Of a stretch of DNA of 64,000 bases, positions 40,675-48,698 are shown piece by piece. Numbering within the stretch: the stretch's first letter is position 1; the number at the start of each line of letters is the position of its first letter. The notes under the pieces are model-generated. The model searched no databases, had not been told where the DNA came from, and worked only from the letters and a program-made list of their open reading frames with translations. This DNA is from Moheibacter sp035515075. GTDB lineage: Bacteria; Bacteroidota; Bacteroidia; Flavobacteriales; Weeksellaceae. The DNA lies in assembly GCA_035515075.1 (NCBI GenBank), contig DATJBZ010000027.1, positions 54,406 through 118,405 on the forward strand, in the 5' to 3' direction. Made by a program: the position numbers and the translations under genes.

Positions 40675-43293
40675 TTACATGGTTTTCAATTGCTCCTCAA
40701 TCAATGCTATTTTCTCCAACGCATCGGCTTCTTTTTTCCTCTCCGCATCGACCACAGCTGCTGGCGCACTGCCTACAAATTTTTCATTGGTCAATTTCTT
40801 GCGTACACCAATCAAAAATCCTTGTAAATATGCTTTTTCCTTTTCCAACTTTTCTCGCTCTGCCTCCATGTCGATGTTTTCACTCACCGGCACCATGAAC
40901 TCTACTGTTCCTACCCTGAACGAAAAACCTTTGTCAGGAAATTGATCGACAAATTCTACCGACAAATTCCCTAATTTCTGCACCAAAGGCAAATCAAAAT
41001 GCGCAGCCGAATCTCGCATCGCAATCAATGCCAATGCTTCTTTTGGAGAAATTCCTTTTTCATTGCGCAAAGCACGAACATTGGAAATGACCGTGGATGA
41101 AAAATCAAAAGTTTTCAATATTTTTTCTTCATACACATCCACTTCTGGATAGGCTGAAACAATCAAAGCATTTTCTGGTGAACGCACTTCAATCAACTGC
41201 CAAATTTCTTCGGTCAAAAACGGCATGAATGGATGCAGAATTCGCAAACATTTTTCAAAATTAACAATGGTTGCGTCATAAGTTTTCTGATCAATTGGCT
41301 TTCCAAATTCTGGTTTGACCGCTTCCAAATACCATGCACAGAAATCATCCCAAACCAATTTATAGACCGACATCAAAACATCTGAAATGCGGTATTTCTC
41401 ATAATTGGCTTCGGTTTCTTTCAATATGGCATTGAATTTCACATTGAACCAATGCAAAGCAAATTCATTTTCCGCGGGTGTTTCCAGACTTTCGTCCACT
41501 GTCCAACCTTTGACCAAACGAAAAGCATTCCATATTTTGTTGGCGAAATTTCTTCCTTGCAAACACAAATCGGTGTCAAAAGGCAAATCATTTCCTGCAG
41601 GTGCTGTTAACAACATGCCGACACGTACTGCGTCCGCACCATACTCTTGCATCAACTCAATCGGATCTGGAGAGTTCCCCAAAGATTTGGACATCTTTCT
41701 CCCCATTTTGTCCCGAACCAATCCTGTAAAATACACATTTTCAAAAGGCAATTCGTTGCGGTATTCATAACCTGACATGATCATACGCGCCACCCAAAAG
41801 AAAATAATGTCTGGTCCTGTCACCAAATCTTTGGTCGGGTAATAATAATTGATTTCCTCATTGTCTGGCTCATTGATGCCATTGAAAACAGAAATCGGCC
41901 ACAACCAAGAAGAGAACCAAGTGTCCAAAGCATCCTCGTCTTGGCGCAAATCCTCTGCTGTCAAATGTAAGTTTCTCTCTGTTTCGAGAATATGCAGCGC
42001 CTCTTCTTTGCTCAGCGCTACTACAAAATCCTCCTGTCCTTCACCATAATAATATGCAGGAATTTGATGTCCCCACCACAATTGTCGAGAAATGTTCCAA
42101 TCATGAACATTCTCCATCCAATGTTTGTAGGTGTTTTTGAATTTTTCTGGGTGAAATTGAATGGTATCATTCATCACATTGTCCAAAGCGGGTTTCGCCA
42201 AATCTTTCATTTTTAAAAACCACTGCACTGACAATCTCGGTTCGATTACCTCGCCTGTTCTTTCTGAAGTGCCGACTTTGTTGGTGTAATTCTCGATTTT
42301 GTCCAACAATTCCTTTTCCAACAATTCCGCTTCGATCATTTTTCGGACCTTGAAACGGTTCATTCCTGCATAATGCAAACCATGCTCATTCAGCGTAGCA
42401 TCTTCGTTCAGTATATTGATGATTTCTAAAGCATGCTTTTGTCCCAAATCATAGTCATTCAAATCATGTGCTGGTGTAACTTTCAAACAACCAGTTCCAA
42501 ACTCAATGTCGACGTATTCATCCTGAACAACAGGCACCACGCGATTGACAATTGGTACTACCAAATTCTTTCCTTTCAAAAAAACATAACGTTCATCGTT
42601 GGGATTCACACAAACTGCGGTATCACCAAAAATGGTTTCAGGACGCGTTGTAGCAACAATCACAAACTCGTCACTGTTTTCGACAAAATATTTTAAGTAG
42701 TATAATTTTCCTTGTCTTTCTTGGTAAATCACTTCCTCATCCGAAATGTTGGTTTTGGCTTCAGGATCCCAATTGACCATTCGATACCCTCGGTAAATCA
42801 ATCCTTTGTTGTACAAATCGACAAAAACTTTGGTCACAGAAGCAGACAAATCCTCATCCATGGTGAATTTGGTACGTCTCCAATCGCAAGAACAGCCCAA
42901 AGTTTTCAATTGATCCAAAATGATCCCACCATGTTCATGGGTCCAATCCCAAGCATGTTCCAAGAATTTTTCTCTTCCAATTTCTGCTTTCGAAATGCCT
43001 TGTTCTTTCAATCTGTTCACTACTTTCGCTTCTGTAGCAATCGAAGCGTGGTCCGTTCCCGGTACCCAACACGCATTGTAACCACGCATCCTAGCACGGC
43101 GGATCAACACATCCTGAATCGTATTGTTCAGCATATGTCCCATGTGCAAAACCCCTGTAACATTGGGCGGTGGAATGACAATGGTATAAGCTTTTCTGCC
43201 ATCTGGTTTGGAATAAAAATACTCGTTTTCCATCCAGTAATCGTACCACTTATTCTCAACGCTCAGTGGATTGTACTTGCTCTGTAGATCCAT
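40675..43293 (-). CDS. valS: Valyl-tRNA synthetase
   Basis: ValRS charges tRNA-Val and edits misactivated threonine. The class I HIGH motif reads HMGHMLNN (in PPNVTGVLHMGHMLNN), and the KMSKS motif is GRKMSKSLGNSPDPIELM. The CP1 editing domain includes IVATTRPETIFGDTAVCVNP. An anticodon-binding domain and a C-terminal coiled-coil arm (MEAEREKLEKEKAYLQGFL) complete the 872 residues. TACATTTG lies upstream at 43322-43329. Confidence 0.97.
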   Translation of the reverse strand: MDLQSKYNPLSVENKWYDYWMENEYFYSKPDGRKAYTIVIPPPNVTGVLHMGHMLNNTIQDVLIRRARMRGYNACWVPGTDHASIATEAKVVNRLKEQGISKAEIGREKFLEHAWDWTHEHGGIILDQLKTLGCSCDWRRTKFTMDEDLSASVTKVFVDLYNKGLIYRGYRMVNWDPEAKTNISDEEVIYQERQGKLYYLKYFVENSDEFVIVATTRPETIFGDTAVCVNPNDERYVFLKGKNLVVPIVNRVVPVVQDEYVDIEFGTGCLKVTPAHDLNDYDLGQKHALEIINILNEDATLNEHGLHYAGMNRFKVRKMIEAELLEKELLDKIENYTNKVGTSERTGEVIEPRLSVQWFLKMKDLAKPALDNVMNDTIQFHPEKFKNTYKHWMENVHDWNISRQLWWGHQIPAYYYGEGQEDFVVALSKEEALHILETERNLHLTAEDLRQDEDALDTWFSSWLWPISVFNGINEPDNEEINYYYPTKDLVTGPDIIFFWVARMIMSGYEYRNELPFENVYFTGLVRDKMGRKMSKSLGNSPDPIELMQEYGADAVRVGMLLTAPAGNDLPFDTDLCLQGRNFANKIWNAFRLVKGWTVDESLETPAENEFALHWFNVKFNAILKETEANYEKYRISDVLMSVYKLVWDDFCAWYLEAVKPEFGKPIDQKTYDATIVNFEKCLRILHPFMPFLTEEIWQLIEVRSPENALIVSAYPEVDVYEEKILKTFDFSSTVISNVRALRNEKGISPKEALALIAMRDSAAHFDLPLVQKLGNLSVEFVDQFPDKGFSFRVGTVEFMVPVSENIDMEAEREKLEKEKAYLQGFLIGVRKKLTNEKFVGSAPAAVVDAERKKEADALEKIALIEEQLKTM

Positions 43294-43321
43294 TTCTTGG
43301 TATATTATTTGTTTATGCTTG

Positions 43322-43329
43322 CAAATGTA
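43322..43329 (-). promoter_or_regulatory. -7 box of valS
   Basis: TACATTTG on the minus strand, 28 bp before the valS ATG, identical to the rplC and tig boxes. No TTG was found at about 19 nt. Confidence 0.45.
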
Positions 43330-43338
43330 ACATTAGTA

Positions 43339-43371
43339 TTGACTATTTTTTGAATTATATTTTTAAATTTG
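43339..43371 (+). promoter_or_regulatory. Putative promoter of the first DUF1573 gene
   Basis: TTG at 43339-43341, 22 nt, then TAAATTTG at 43364-43371. The spacer is longer than ideal. The ATG at 43393 lies 21 bp after the box. Confidence 0.4.
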
Positions 43372-43392
43372 TTGAATCAAACCCAAGGAATC

Positions 43393-43764
43393 ATGAATAA
43401 ATTCTTATTAGTAAGCGCTTTTCTGTTGAGTGGATGGAGTCTTTTGTCCGCCCAACAAATCACTTTAAGCGAAACGACGGTTGATTTGGGGCGCATCGCT
43501 TTTGGCAATAAAGCACAAACGACCATTGACATCAAAAACACAGGCGACAAACCATTAATTATCAATAATGTGAGTTCTGCTTGTGATTGCGTTCGACCAA
43601 CTTGGTCAAAAGAAGCCATCGCGCCGGGAAGCACAACGAAAATGACGATCGAATATACAAAGAGCAACATTGAAGGCGCGTTCAATCAAACGGTGACCAT
43701 CAGTTCAAACGCCATCAGCGAAGGAAGAAAGATCTTCAGAATCAAAGGTATCATTGAAAAATGA
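43393..43764 (+). CDS. DUF1573-domain secreted protein (copy 1)
   Basis: A signal peptide (about 1-18, ending LSAQ) precedes a single DUF1573 immunoglobulin-like domain: ETTVDLGRIAFGNKAQTTI, IKNTGDKPLIINNVSSACD, the CDC motif, then WSKEAIAPGSTTKMTIEY and RKIFRIKGIIE. The ATG at 43393 is chosen because it opens the signal peptide. DUF1573 proteins are common envelope proteins of Bacteroidota of unknown role. A close paralogue follows 52 bp downstream. Confidence 0.88.
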   Translation: MNKFLLVSAFLLSGWSLLSAQQITLSETTVDLGRIAFGNKAQTTIDIKNTGDKPLIINNVSSACDCVRPTWSKEAIAPGSTTKMTIEYTKSNIEGAFNQTVTISSNAISEGRKIFRIKGIIEK

Positions 43765-43816
43765 TTAATTTTGGAAAAATAACAAAAACACAATTAAACT
43801 TTAAACACATAAAAGA

Positions 43817-44218
43817 ATGAAAAAAATATTGTTAGCCAGCGCATTCGTATTCAGCGGTTTCGCCTTACTATCTGCACAAGAAATCGAATTGAGCGAATCG
43901 ATTGTTGATTTCGGTCAATTGGACAATGGCAGTAAAATCGAAACCACCATTCAAATCAAAAACACAGGTGACAAACCTTTGATCATTGAAAGCGCAAAAG
44001 CAGGCTGTGGCTGTACAGTGCCCGTTTGGCCAAAAGCGCCCATCGCTCCAGGTAAATCAGCGGATTTGACTGTTAAATACAGCAAAACAACGATACCAGG
44101 CAAATTCACCCAAGCGGTAACCATTACCTCCAACGCGGTGACCGAAGGCAGGAAAGTCTTCAGAATCAAAGGTGACATCGCAGCCAAAGCGAATACCGTT
44201 TCAGCTGCAACAAAATAA
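43817..44218 (+). CDS. DUF1573-domain secreted protein (copy 2)
   Basis: This paralogue of the previous gene has the same layout: signal peptide ending LSAQ, SESIVDFGQLDNGSKIETTI, IKNTGDKPLIIESAKAGCG, and PVWPKAPIAPGKSADLTVKY. Its central motif is CGC where copy 1 has CDC, and it has a short alanine-rich C-terminal extension (AAKANTVSAATK). A terminator follows, so the two copies probably form one transcript. Confidence 0.88.
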   Translation: MKKILLASAFVFSGFALLSAQEIELSESIVDFGQLDNGSKIETTIQIKNTGDKPLIIESAKAGCGCTVPVWPKAPIAPGKSADLTVKYSKTTIPGKFTQAVTITSNAVTEGRKVFRIKGDIAAKANTVSAATK

Positions 44219-44240
44219 CATCAACACATCATTTGATCTC

Positions 44241-44271
44241 AATCCATCAATTGAATTGATGGATTTTTTTT
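44241..44271 (+). terminator. Terminator after the DUF1573 pair
   Basis: AATCCATCAA (44241-44250) pairs with TTGATGGATT (44256-44265) around a 5-nt loop, followed by eight T residues in total. Confidence 0.88.
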
Positions 44272-44298
44272 GCTTTAAATATTAAAATCATTTCAGTC

Positions 44299-45720
44299 GT
44301 GAATCAAAAGACCCATTTAAAAAGAAACCTTCAACTCGCCATTCCAGTCATGATCACTCAAGCCGGTCAAATTGCCGTCAATTTGGTGGACAACATCATG
44401 GTCGGCGGCTTGGGTGGAAGATTTGACCACATCGTTGATGAACAATTGGGGAAGACGGCTTTGGGCGCAGTTTCTTTGGGCAATGCTGTTTTTGTTACCG
44501 CTTTGGTGATCGCTTTTGGTTTTAGTTTTGCCATTTCCCCTTTGGTTGCTTCAGCCGATGCCAACAAAGACAAAAATACTGCAGGCAAAATCTTTACCCA
44601 TGGCACCATCCTCAATGTATTGTTGGCTTTGGTTTTACTATTGTTCCTATTACTGAGCAGACCATTGTTGTATTACATGGGACAACCAGCTGATGTGATC
44701 GAAATGGCCATTCCATACCTGTCTATCATGGCTTGGTCACTCATCCCCATCATGTTTTTCCAGTCGTTTCGTCAATTTTCTGAAGGATTGTCTTTGACCA
44801 TTCCCGTGACCATCGCAACGATTTTGGGCAACATCATCAATGTGTTTTTCAATTATGGCATGATCTACGGAAACCTAGGTTTTCAAAGAATGGAAGTTGC
44901 AGGTGCAGGTTGGGGAACCTTCATTTCACGTGTGGCGATGTTGGTCATTTTGGTCATCACTTTGATGTATTTCAAAAAAACAAAATCCTATTTACAACAA
45001 ATTCAATTCAGGGATTTCAGTACGGAAATCTTTCGAAAAATAATTAAAATGGGCGTCCCCACAGCCTTGACTTCTTTTTTTGAAGTAAGTGCATTTACAG
45101 GCGCTGCTTTCATTTGTGGCTATGCCTTGACCCAAGATGCAGCGGGCATGCAATCGGCAAAAATCAATTTGGCTGCGCACCAAATCGCCATCAGTTTGGC
45201 ATCAACCACTTTCATGATGTGCATGGGATTGAACGTTGCTGCAACGGTCAGAGTGGGGTACCAAATGGGACTGAAAGATTATCAAACTTTGCGTTCAGCT
45301 GGATTTTCAACCATTTATATGGCCATAGCGTTCATGCTAATTTGTGGTGTCGCTATGGTGTTATTGCGTTTTCAGTTGCCTTTGTTTTATTTGGAAGATC
45401 CTACTGTAATTGCTTTGGCGGCGCAATTGTTGGTCATTGCGGCCTTGTTTCAATTGTCTGACGGCATTCAATTGGTTACTTTGGGTGCTTTGCGCGGCAT
45501 GCAAGATGTGGTGGTGCCTTCATTGATTACCTTTGTTGCGTATTGGGTCATTGCCATTCCATTGGGCTTGTTTTTGGCCATTTCCATGAAGATGCAATCA
45601 ATTGGCGTATGGATTGGTTTATTAATTGGTTTGACACTTTCAGCAATTATGTTACTTTTACGCTTTCATAAACAATCAAAAAAATTAATCAATGGAAACA
45701 CCCAAATTTTTAATCGCTGA
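44299..45720 (+). CDS. MATE-family multidrug/cation efflux protein
   Basis: This 473-residue protein has twelve predicted membrane helices in two homologous halves. The N-terminal half shows LAIPVMITQAGQIAVNLVDN (core MITQAGQ...VDNIMVG) and the C-terminal half shows GVPTALTSFFEVSAFTGAAF. MATE proteins export cationic compounds in exchange for Na+ or H+. The start is GTG at 44299 (coding MNQKTHLKRNLQLAIPVM). The 3' end overlaps the small acidic gene by 29 bp. Confidence 0.9.
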   Translation: MNQKTHLKRNLQLAIPVMITQAGQIAVNLVDNIMVGGLGGRFDHIVDEQLGKTALGAVSLGNAVFVTALVIAFGFSFAISPLVASADANKDKNTAGKIFTHGTILNVLLALVLLLFLLLSRPLLYYMGQPADVIEMAIPYLSIMAWSLIPIMFFQSFRQFSEGLSLTIPVTIATILGNIINVFFNYGMIYGNLGFQRMEVAGAGWGTFISRVAMLVILVITLMYFKKTKSYLQQIQFRDFSTEIFRKIIKMGVPTALTSFFEVSAFTGAAFICGYALTQDAAGMQSAKINLAAHQIAISLASTTFMMCMGLNVAATVRVGYQMGLKDYQTLRSAGFSTIYMAIAFMLICGVAMVLLRFQLPLFYLEDPTVIALAAQLLVIAALFQLSDGIQLVTLGALRGMQDVVVPSLITFVAYWVIAIPLGLFLAISMKMQSIGVWIGLLIGLTLSAIMLLLRFHKQSKKLINGNTQIFNR

Positions 45721-45925
45721 CAATTCACAAGCTCCAGAAAAGCTGTACATCATTCACACAGAGTATCCTCGTTTTCTTTTGGATATCGAATCAGAAGAAA
45801 TCGAATGGTACGATGACATTGAAGAAGAGGAAGGCGTCGATTTAGAAGCTGAAATCACTGACCTTTTGGAATTGGCTTTTGAGTTTTTTGACCAAGAAAT
45901 GGATTCTTACGAAGAAGAGGAGTAA
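45692..45925 (+). CDS. Small acidic protein of unknown function
   Basis: The 77-residue product starts METPKFLIADNSQAPEKLYI and contains HTEYPRFLLDIESEEIEWYD, with strongly acidic clusters (DDIEEEEGVDLEAE, then SYEEEE at the end). No cysteine or membrane segment is present. It resembles small acidic proteins that occur in many flavobacterial genomes, with no known function. Its start lies inside the last 29 bp of the MATE gene, suggesting translational coupling, and the acyl-CoA synthetase starts 55 bp later. Confidence 0.72.
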   Translation: METPKFLIADNSQAPEKLYIIHTEYPRFLLDIESEEIEWYDDIEEEEGVDLEAEITDLLELAFEFFDQEMDSYEEEE

Positions 45926-45980
45926 ATCTTGTTTGAATATCCTTAAATTATTTTTAAATTGTCGCCTGTAACAATTGACC

Positions 45981-47768
45981 ATGGAATTAACTAGATTATT
46001 TGATTTTTTGGCTTACCAGCTAAAAAATTCACCGCGAAATGATAGCTTAGTGAGTAAGTACAATGGAGAATGGCAAAAAACCTCCACCCAAGAATTTGTC
46101 AACAAAGCCAACGCTATCAGTCGTGGTTTTCTCAATTTAGGCATAAAAAAAGGAGACAAAGTCGCTATTGCTTCGACCACCAACCGGACAGAATGGAATT
46201 TACTGGACATTGGTTTGCAACAAATCGGATGCGTTAGTGTACCTGTTTACCCGACAATTTCCATACAAGATTATAGTTATATTTTCAATGATTCCGAGGT
46301 CAAATTGGCTTTTGTTTCAGATGCAGATTTGTACCATAAGCTACTGTCCATCAAAAATGACGTTCCTTCATTGGTCGGTATTTATACTTTTGATCAAGTG
46401 GAAGGTGCGCCCAATTTGAATGAAATCTTTGATTTGGGCTCCGACAACGGCAACCAACATGAAGTACAAGCGGTCAAAAAACAAGTCAAAACCGATGATT
46501 TGGTCACCATCATTTATACTTCTGGAACGACAGGAAAACCCAAAGGTGTGATGCTCAGCCACCAAAACATTCTCAGCAATGTGCTGGGCAGCAATCCACG
46601 GGTACCAAAATTCCCATCTGAATACCCAAAAGCTTTGAGTTTTTTACCCGTTTGCCATATTTTTGAACGCATGTTGTTGTATTTGTACATGTACAATGGC
46701 ATCGGCATTTATTATGCAGAAAACTTGGAAACCATCGGCGACAACTTAAAAGAAATCTCACCCGATGTGATGACAGTTGTACCAAGATTGGTGGAGAAAG
46801 TCTATGCCAAAATTTATGACAAAGGAACTGCTGCAGGAGGCATCAAATCCAAAATATTTTTGTGGGCGTTGGATCTGATCCAAGATTATGATCCCTATGG
46901 CAAAAAAAGTTGGGGTTGGCGCATTCAACACAAAATTGCAGATGCCATCGTGTTCAAAAAATGGCGCGAAGGTGTAGGCGGTAACATGACTTGCATGGTC
47001 TCTGGAAGCGCATCGCTTTCGCCTCGACTGAACCGCATGTTTTGGGGTGCAGGCATTCCGATTTTAGAAGGTTATGGTTTGACCGAAACTTCTCCAGTTT
47101 GTAGTGTCAACGCGATGAACAAAGAAGGATTCAGGATCGGGATGGTTGGAAAACCCATCGATGGCGTGAAAATTAAATTGGCAGAAGACGGTGAGATTTT
47201 GATCAAAGGTCCCAATGTGATGTTGGGCTATTACAATGCCCCGGAGTTGACCAAAGAAGTGATGACGGAAGATGGTTATTTCAAAACGGGAGACATTGGA
47301 GAATTTCACGATGGCAATTTGAAAATTACTGATCGAAAAAAAGAAATTTTCAAAACTTCGGGTGGAAAATACATTGCGCCACAAAACTTAGAAAACGACT
47401 TGAAACAATCGCGTTTTATCGAACAAGTGATGGTCGTCGGAGAAGGTGAAAAAATGCCTTGCGCCATCATTCAACCGAGTTTTGAAAATTTAATCGCTTG
47501 GAGCAAATCCAAGCATTTGAATTGGCCGAACGACAATGAAGCTTTGATCCAAAACCAAGAAGTCTTGGCCTTGATCCAACAAGAAATTGAAAATCACAAC
47601 CAAGCTTTGGGACATTGGGAACAAATTAAGCTGTTCAAATTAACGGCTGACGAATGGTCCATCGAAGCCGGGCAATTGACCCCAACTTTGAAATTAAAAA
47701 GAAGGGTCGTTATGGAAAAATACAAGGATTTATACAAAGAAATGTATGGCCATTTTTATGGGGAGTAA
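45981..47768 (+). CDS. Long-chain acyl-CoA synthetase (AMP-binding)
   Basis: The enzyme activates fatty acids with ATP and CoA. The AMP-binding P-loop is IIYTSGTTGKPKGVMLSH near residue 178. Further motifs are GYGLTETSPVCSVN and GYFKTGDIGEF, with KITDRKKEIFKTSGGKYIAP as the fatty-acyl-CoA synthetase signature. The start is the ATG at 45981 (MELTRLFDFLAYQLKN); a TTG two codons upstream is possible. Length 595. It probably supplies acyl-CoA to the beta-oxidation enzymes coded near 59-64 kb. A solitary copy of a dispersed repeat follows it. Confidence 0.92.
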   Translation: MELTRLFDFLAYQLKNSPRNDSLVSKYNGEWQKTSTQEFVNKANAISRGFLNLGIKKGDKVAIASTTNRTEWNLLDIGLQQIGCVSVPVYPTISIQDYSYIFNDSEVKLAFVSDADLYHKLLSIKNDVPSLVGIYTFDQVEGAPNLNEIFDLGSDNGNQHEVQAVKKQVKTDDLVTIIYTSGTTGKPKGVMLSHQNILSNVLGSNPRVPKFPSEYPKALSFLPVCHIFERMLLYLYMYNGIGIYYAENLETIGDNLKEISPDVMTVVPRLVEKVYAKIYDKGTAAGGIKSKIFLWALDLIQDYDPYGKKSWGWRIQHKIADAIVFKKWREGVGGNMTCMVSGSASLSPRLNRMFWGAGIPILEGYGLTETSPVCSVNAMNKEGFRIGMVGKPIDGVKIKLAEDGEILIKGPNVMLGYYNAPELTKEVMTEDGYFKTGDIGEFHDGNLKITDRKKEIFKTSGGKYIAPQNLENDLKQSRFIEQVMVVGEGEKMPCAIIQPSFENLIAWSKSKHLNWPNDNEALIQNQEVLALIQQEIENHNQALGHWEQIKLFKLTADEWSIEAGQLTPTLKLKRRVVMEKYKDLYKEMYGHFYGE

Positions 47769-47778
47769 AATTTCAACT

Positions 47779-47808
47779 GTAGATAGTAGTAAGTATCAAG
47801 TAGAAAGA
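47779..47808 (+). repeat. Solitary copy of the GTATCAAGT-type dispersed repeat
   Basis: The stretch contains AGTAGTAAGTATCAAGTAGA. It shares the 12-mer AAGTATCAAGTA with the left repeat of the element at 62466-62900 and the theme GTATCAAGT with the repeat at 60822. No inverted partner and no four-helix-bundle gene was found next to it. Confidence 0.55.
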
Positions 47809-48063
47809 CTTTAACTTTTATTCATTTTCAATGACCAGCTTAGACTTAAGCTATTGTTATGAAAAGTAGCAAGATTTTACGAGCAAACAGTTTATGACAA
47901 ATGATTTAAATAAATTCTACCGTCTTTTAAAACTGTTGATAGACCTTTTTTAATTGTGAGATGAACATTATACAGTAAATATCCTTTGCTTAAAGCTTTT
48001 GAACATCTGCCAAGGTGCACAAAATTATTTTATGGAATAGCATAGGTTGCTTACCAAATATTT

Positions 48064-48093
48064 AAAAAAATGCGGGACATTTCTGCCCCGCAT
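48064..48093 (-). terminator. Terminator of the surface-protein locus
   Basis: ATGCGGG (48070-48076) pairs with CCCGCAT (48087-48093). Read on the minus strand it ends in seven T residues (complement of 48064-48070). It lies about 63 bp after the stop at 48157. Confidence 0.82.
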
Positions 48094-48156
48094 GCTAGAA
48101 TTCTTCTTTCTATTATTTCTTAGAAATTGATTTCTTTGAAACGCATGTTCAAAAAT

Positions 48157-48675
48157 TTAATGACTCCAAAAAGTCCAAACTGTTCCATTGAATACCGCCA
48201 AAATGGCTTGAGTCTCTAAATAAACCATCATGCCTGCTGAAGGGTTGATCACTTCATCTGTATCATTGACTTTGGGCAAAACCATGGCTTTGTCCGTATC
48301 CGCCAAGACCAAAATCCCTGCTGTAGAATCATTGTCAGCTCCACCGATTCTAACTTGTGCTTTTTGATTTTCTATCGCGGGCTGAGTCGCAGTTCCTAAA
48401 GTCCCTGTTTCGTCTATGGTCAAATCTTTCCATCCAGCAGCGTATTTCACCTTGACTTTTTGGTCTGCTGCATCATAAATCAAAGTTCCATTCACTGCAT
48501 TGACCACTGTGGCTGCATTGTCAACCCATGGCAATAACAAACCGCGGGCTTCTGTGTCTGCAAATTCTAAACTAACTGAAGCTGTTGTCACTTCGTCTTT
48601 TCCGATGGCTACTTGGGCTTGAGAAAATCCCCACCCTACAGTTGCCATGATTGATGTGATGATTATTTTTTTCAT
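48157..48675 (-). CDS. Secreted surface-type protein of unknown function
   Basis: A signal peptide (about 1-21, ending FSQA) is followed by QVAIGKDEVTTASVSLEFAD, a variant of the VGIGT..P opening seen in the protein at 5375. The phrases ARGLLLPWVDNAATVV with GTLIYDAADQKVKV, and KAMVLPKVNDTDEVINPSAG with MMVYLETQAILAVFNG, form two similar blocks. The MMVYxxxxxxLxxxxGxxW pattern recurs at the C-terminus of the large protein upstream, so the two are probably related and work together. It starts 23 bp after that gene. Confidence 0.6.
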   Translation of the reverse strand: MKKIIITSIMATVGWGFSQAQVAIGKDEVTTASVSLEFADTEARGLLLPWVDNAATVVNAVNGTLIYDAADQKVKVKYAAGWKDLTIDETGTLGTATQPAIENQKAQVRIGGADNDSTAGILVLADTDKAMVLPKVNDTDEVINPSAGMMVYLETQAILAVFNGTVWTFWSH

Positions 48676-48698
48676 TTTTAAAATCTTTTATAAGTTAA

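Larger units (their letters stand above)
47769..48156. other. Intergenic region with a solitary repeat copy
   Basis: This 388-bp gap after the acyl-CoA synthetase contains the repeat at 47779-47808 and, at its right end, the terminator of the convergent gene. The middle (about 47830-48060) is AT-rich and shows no credible gene or RNA. Confidence 0.5.
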
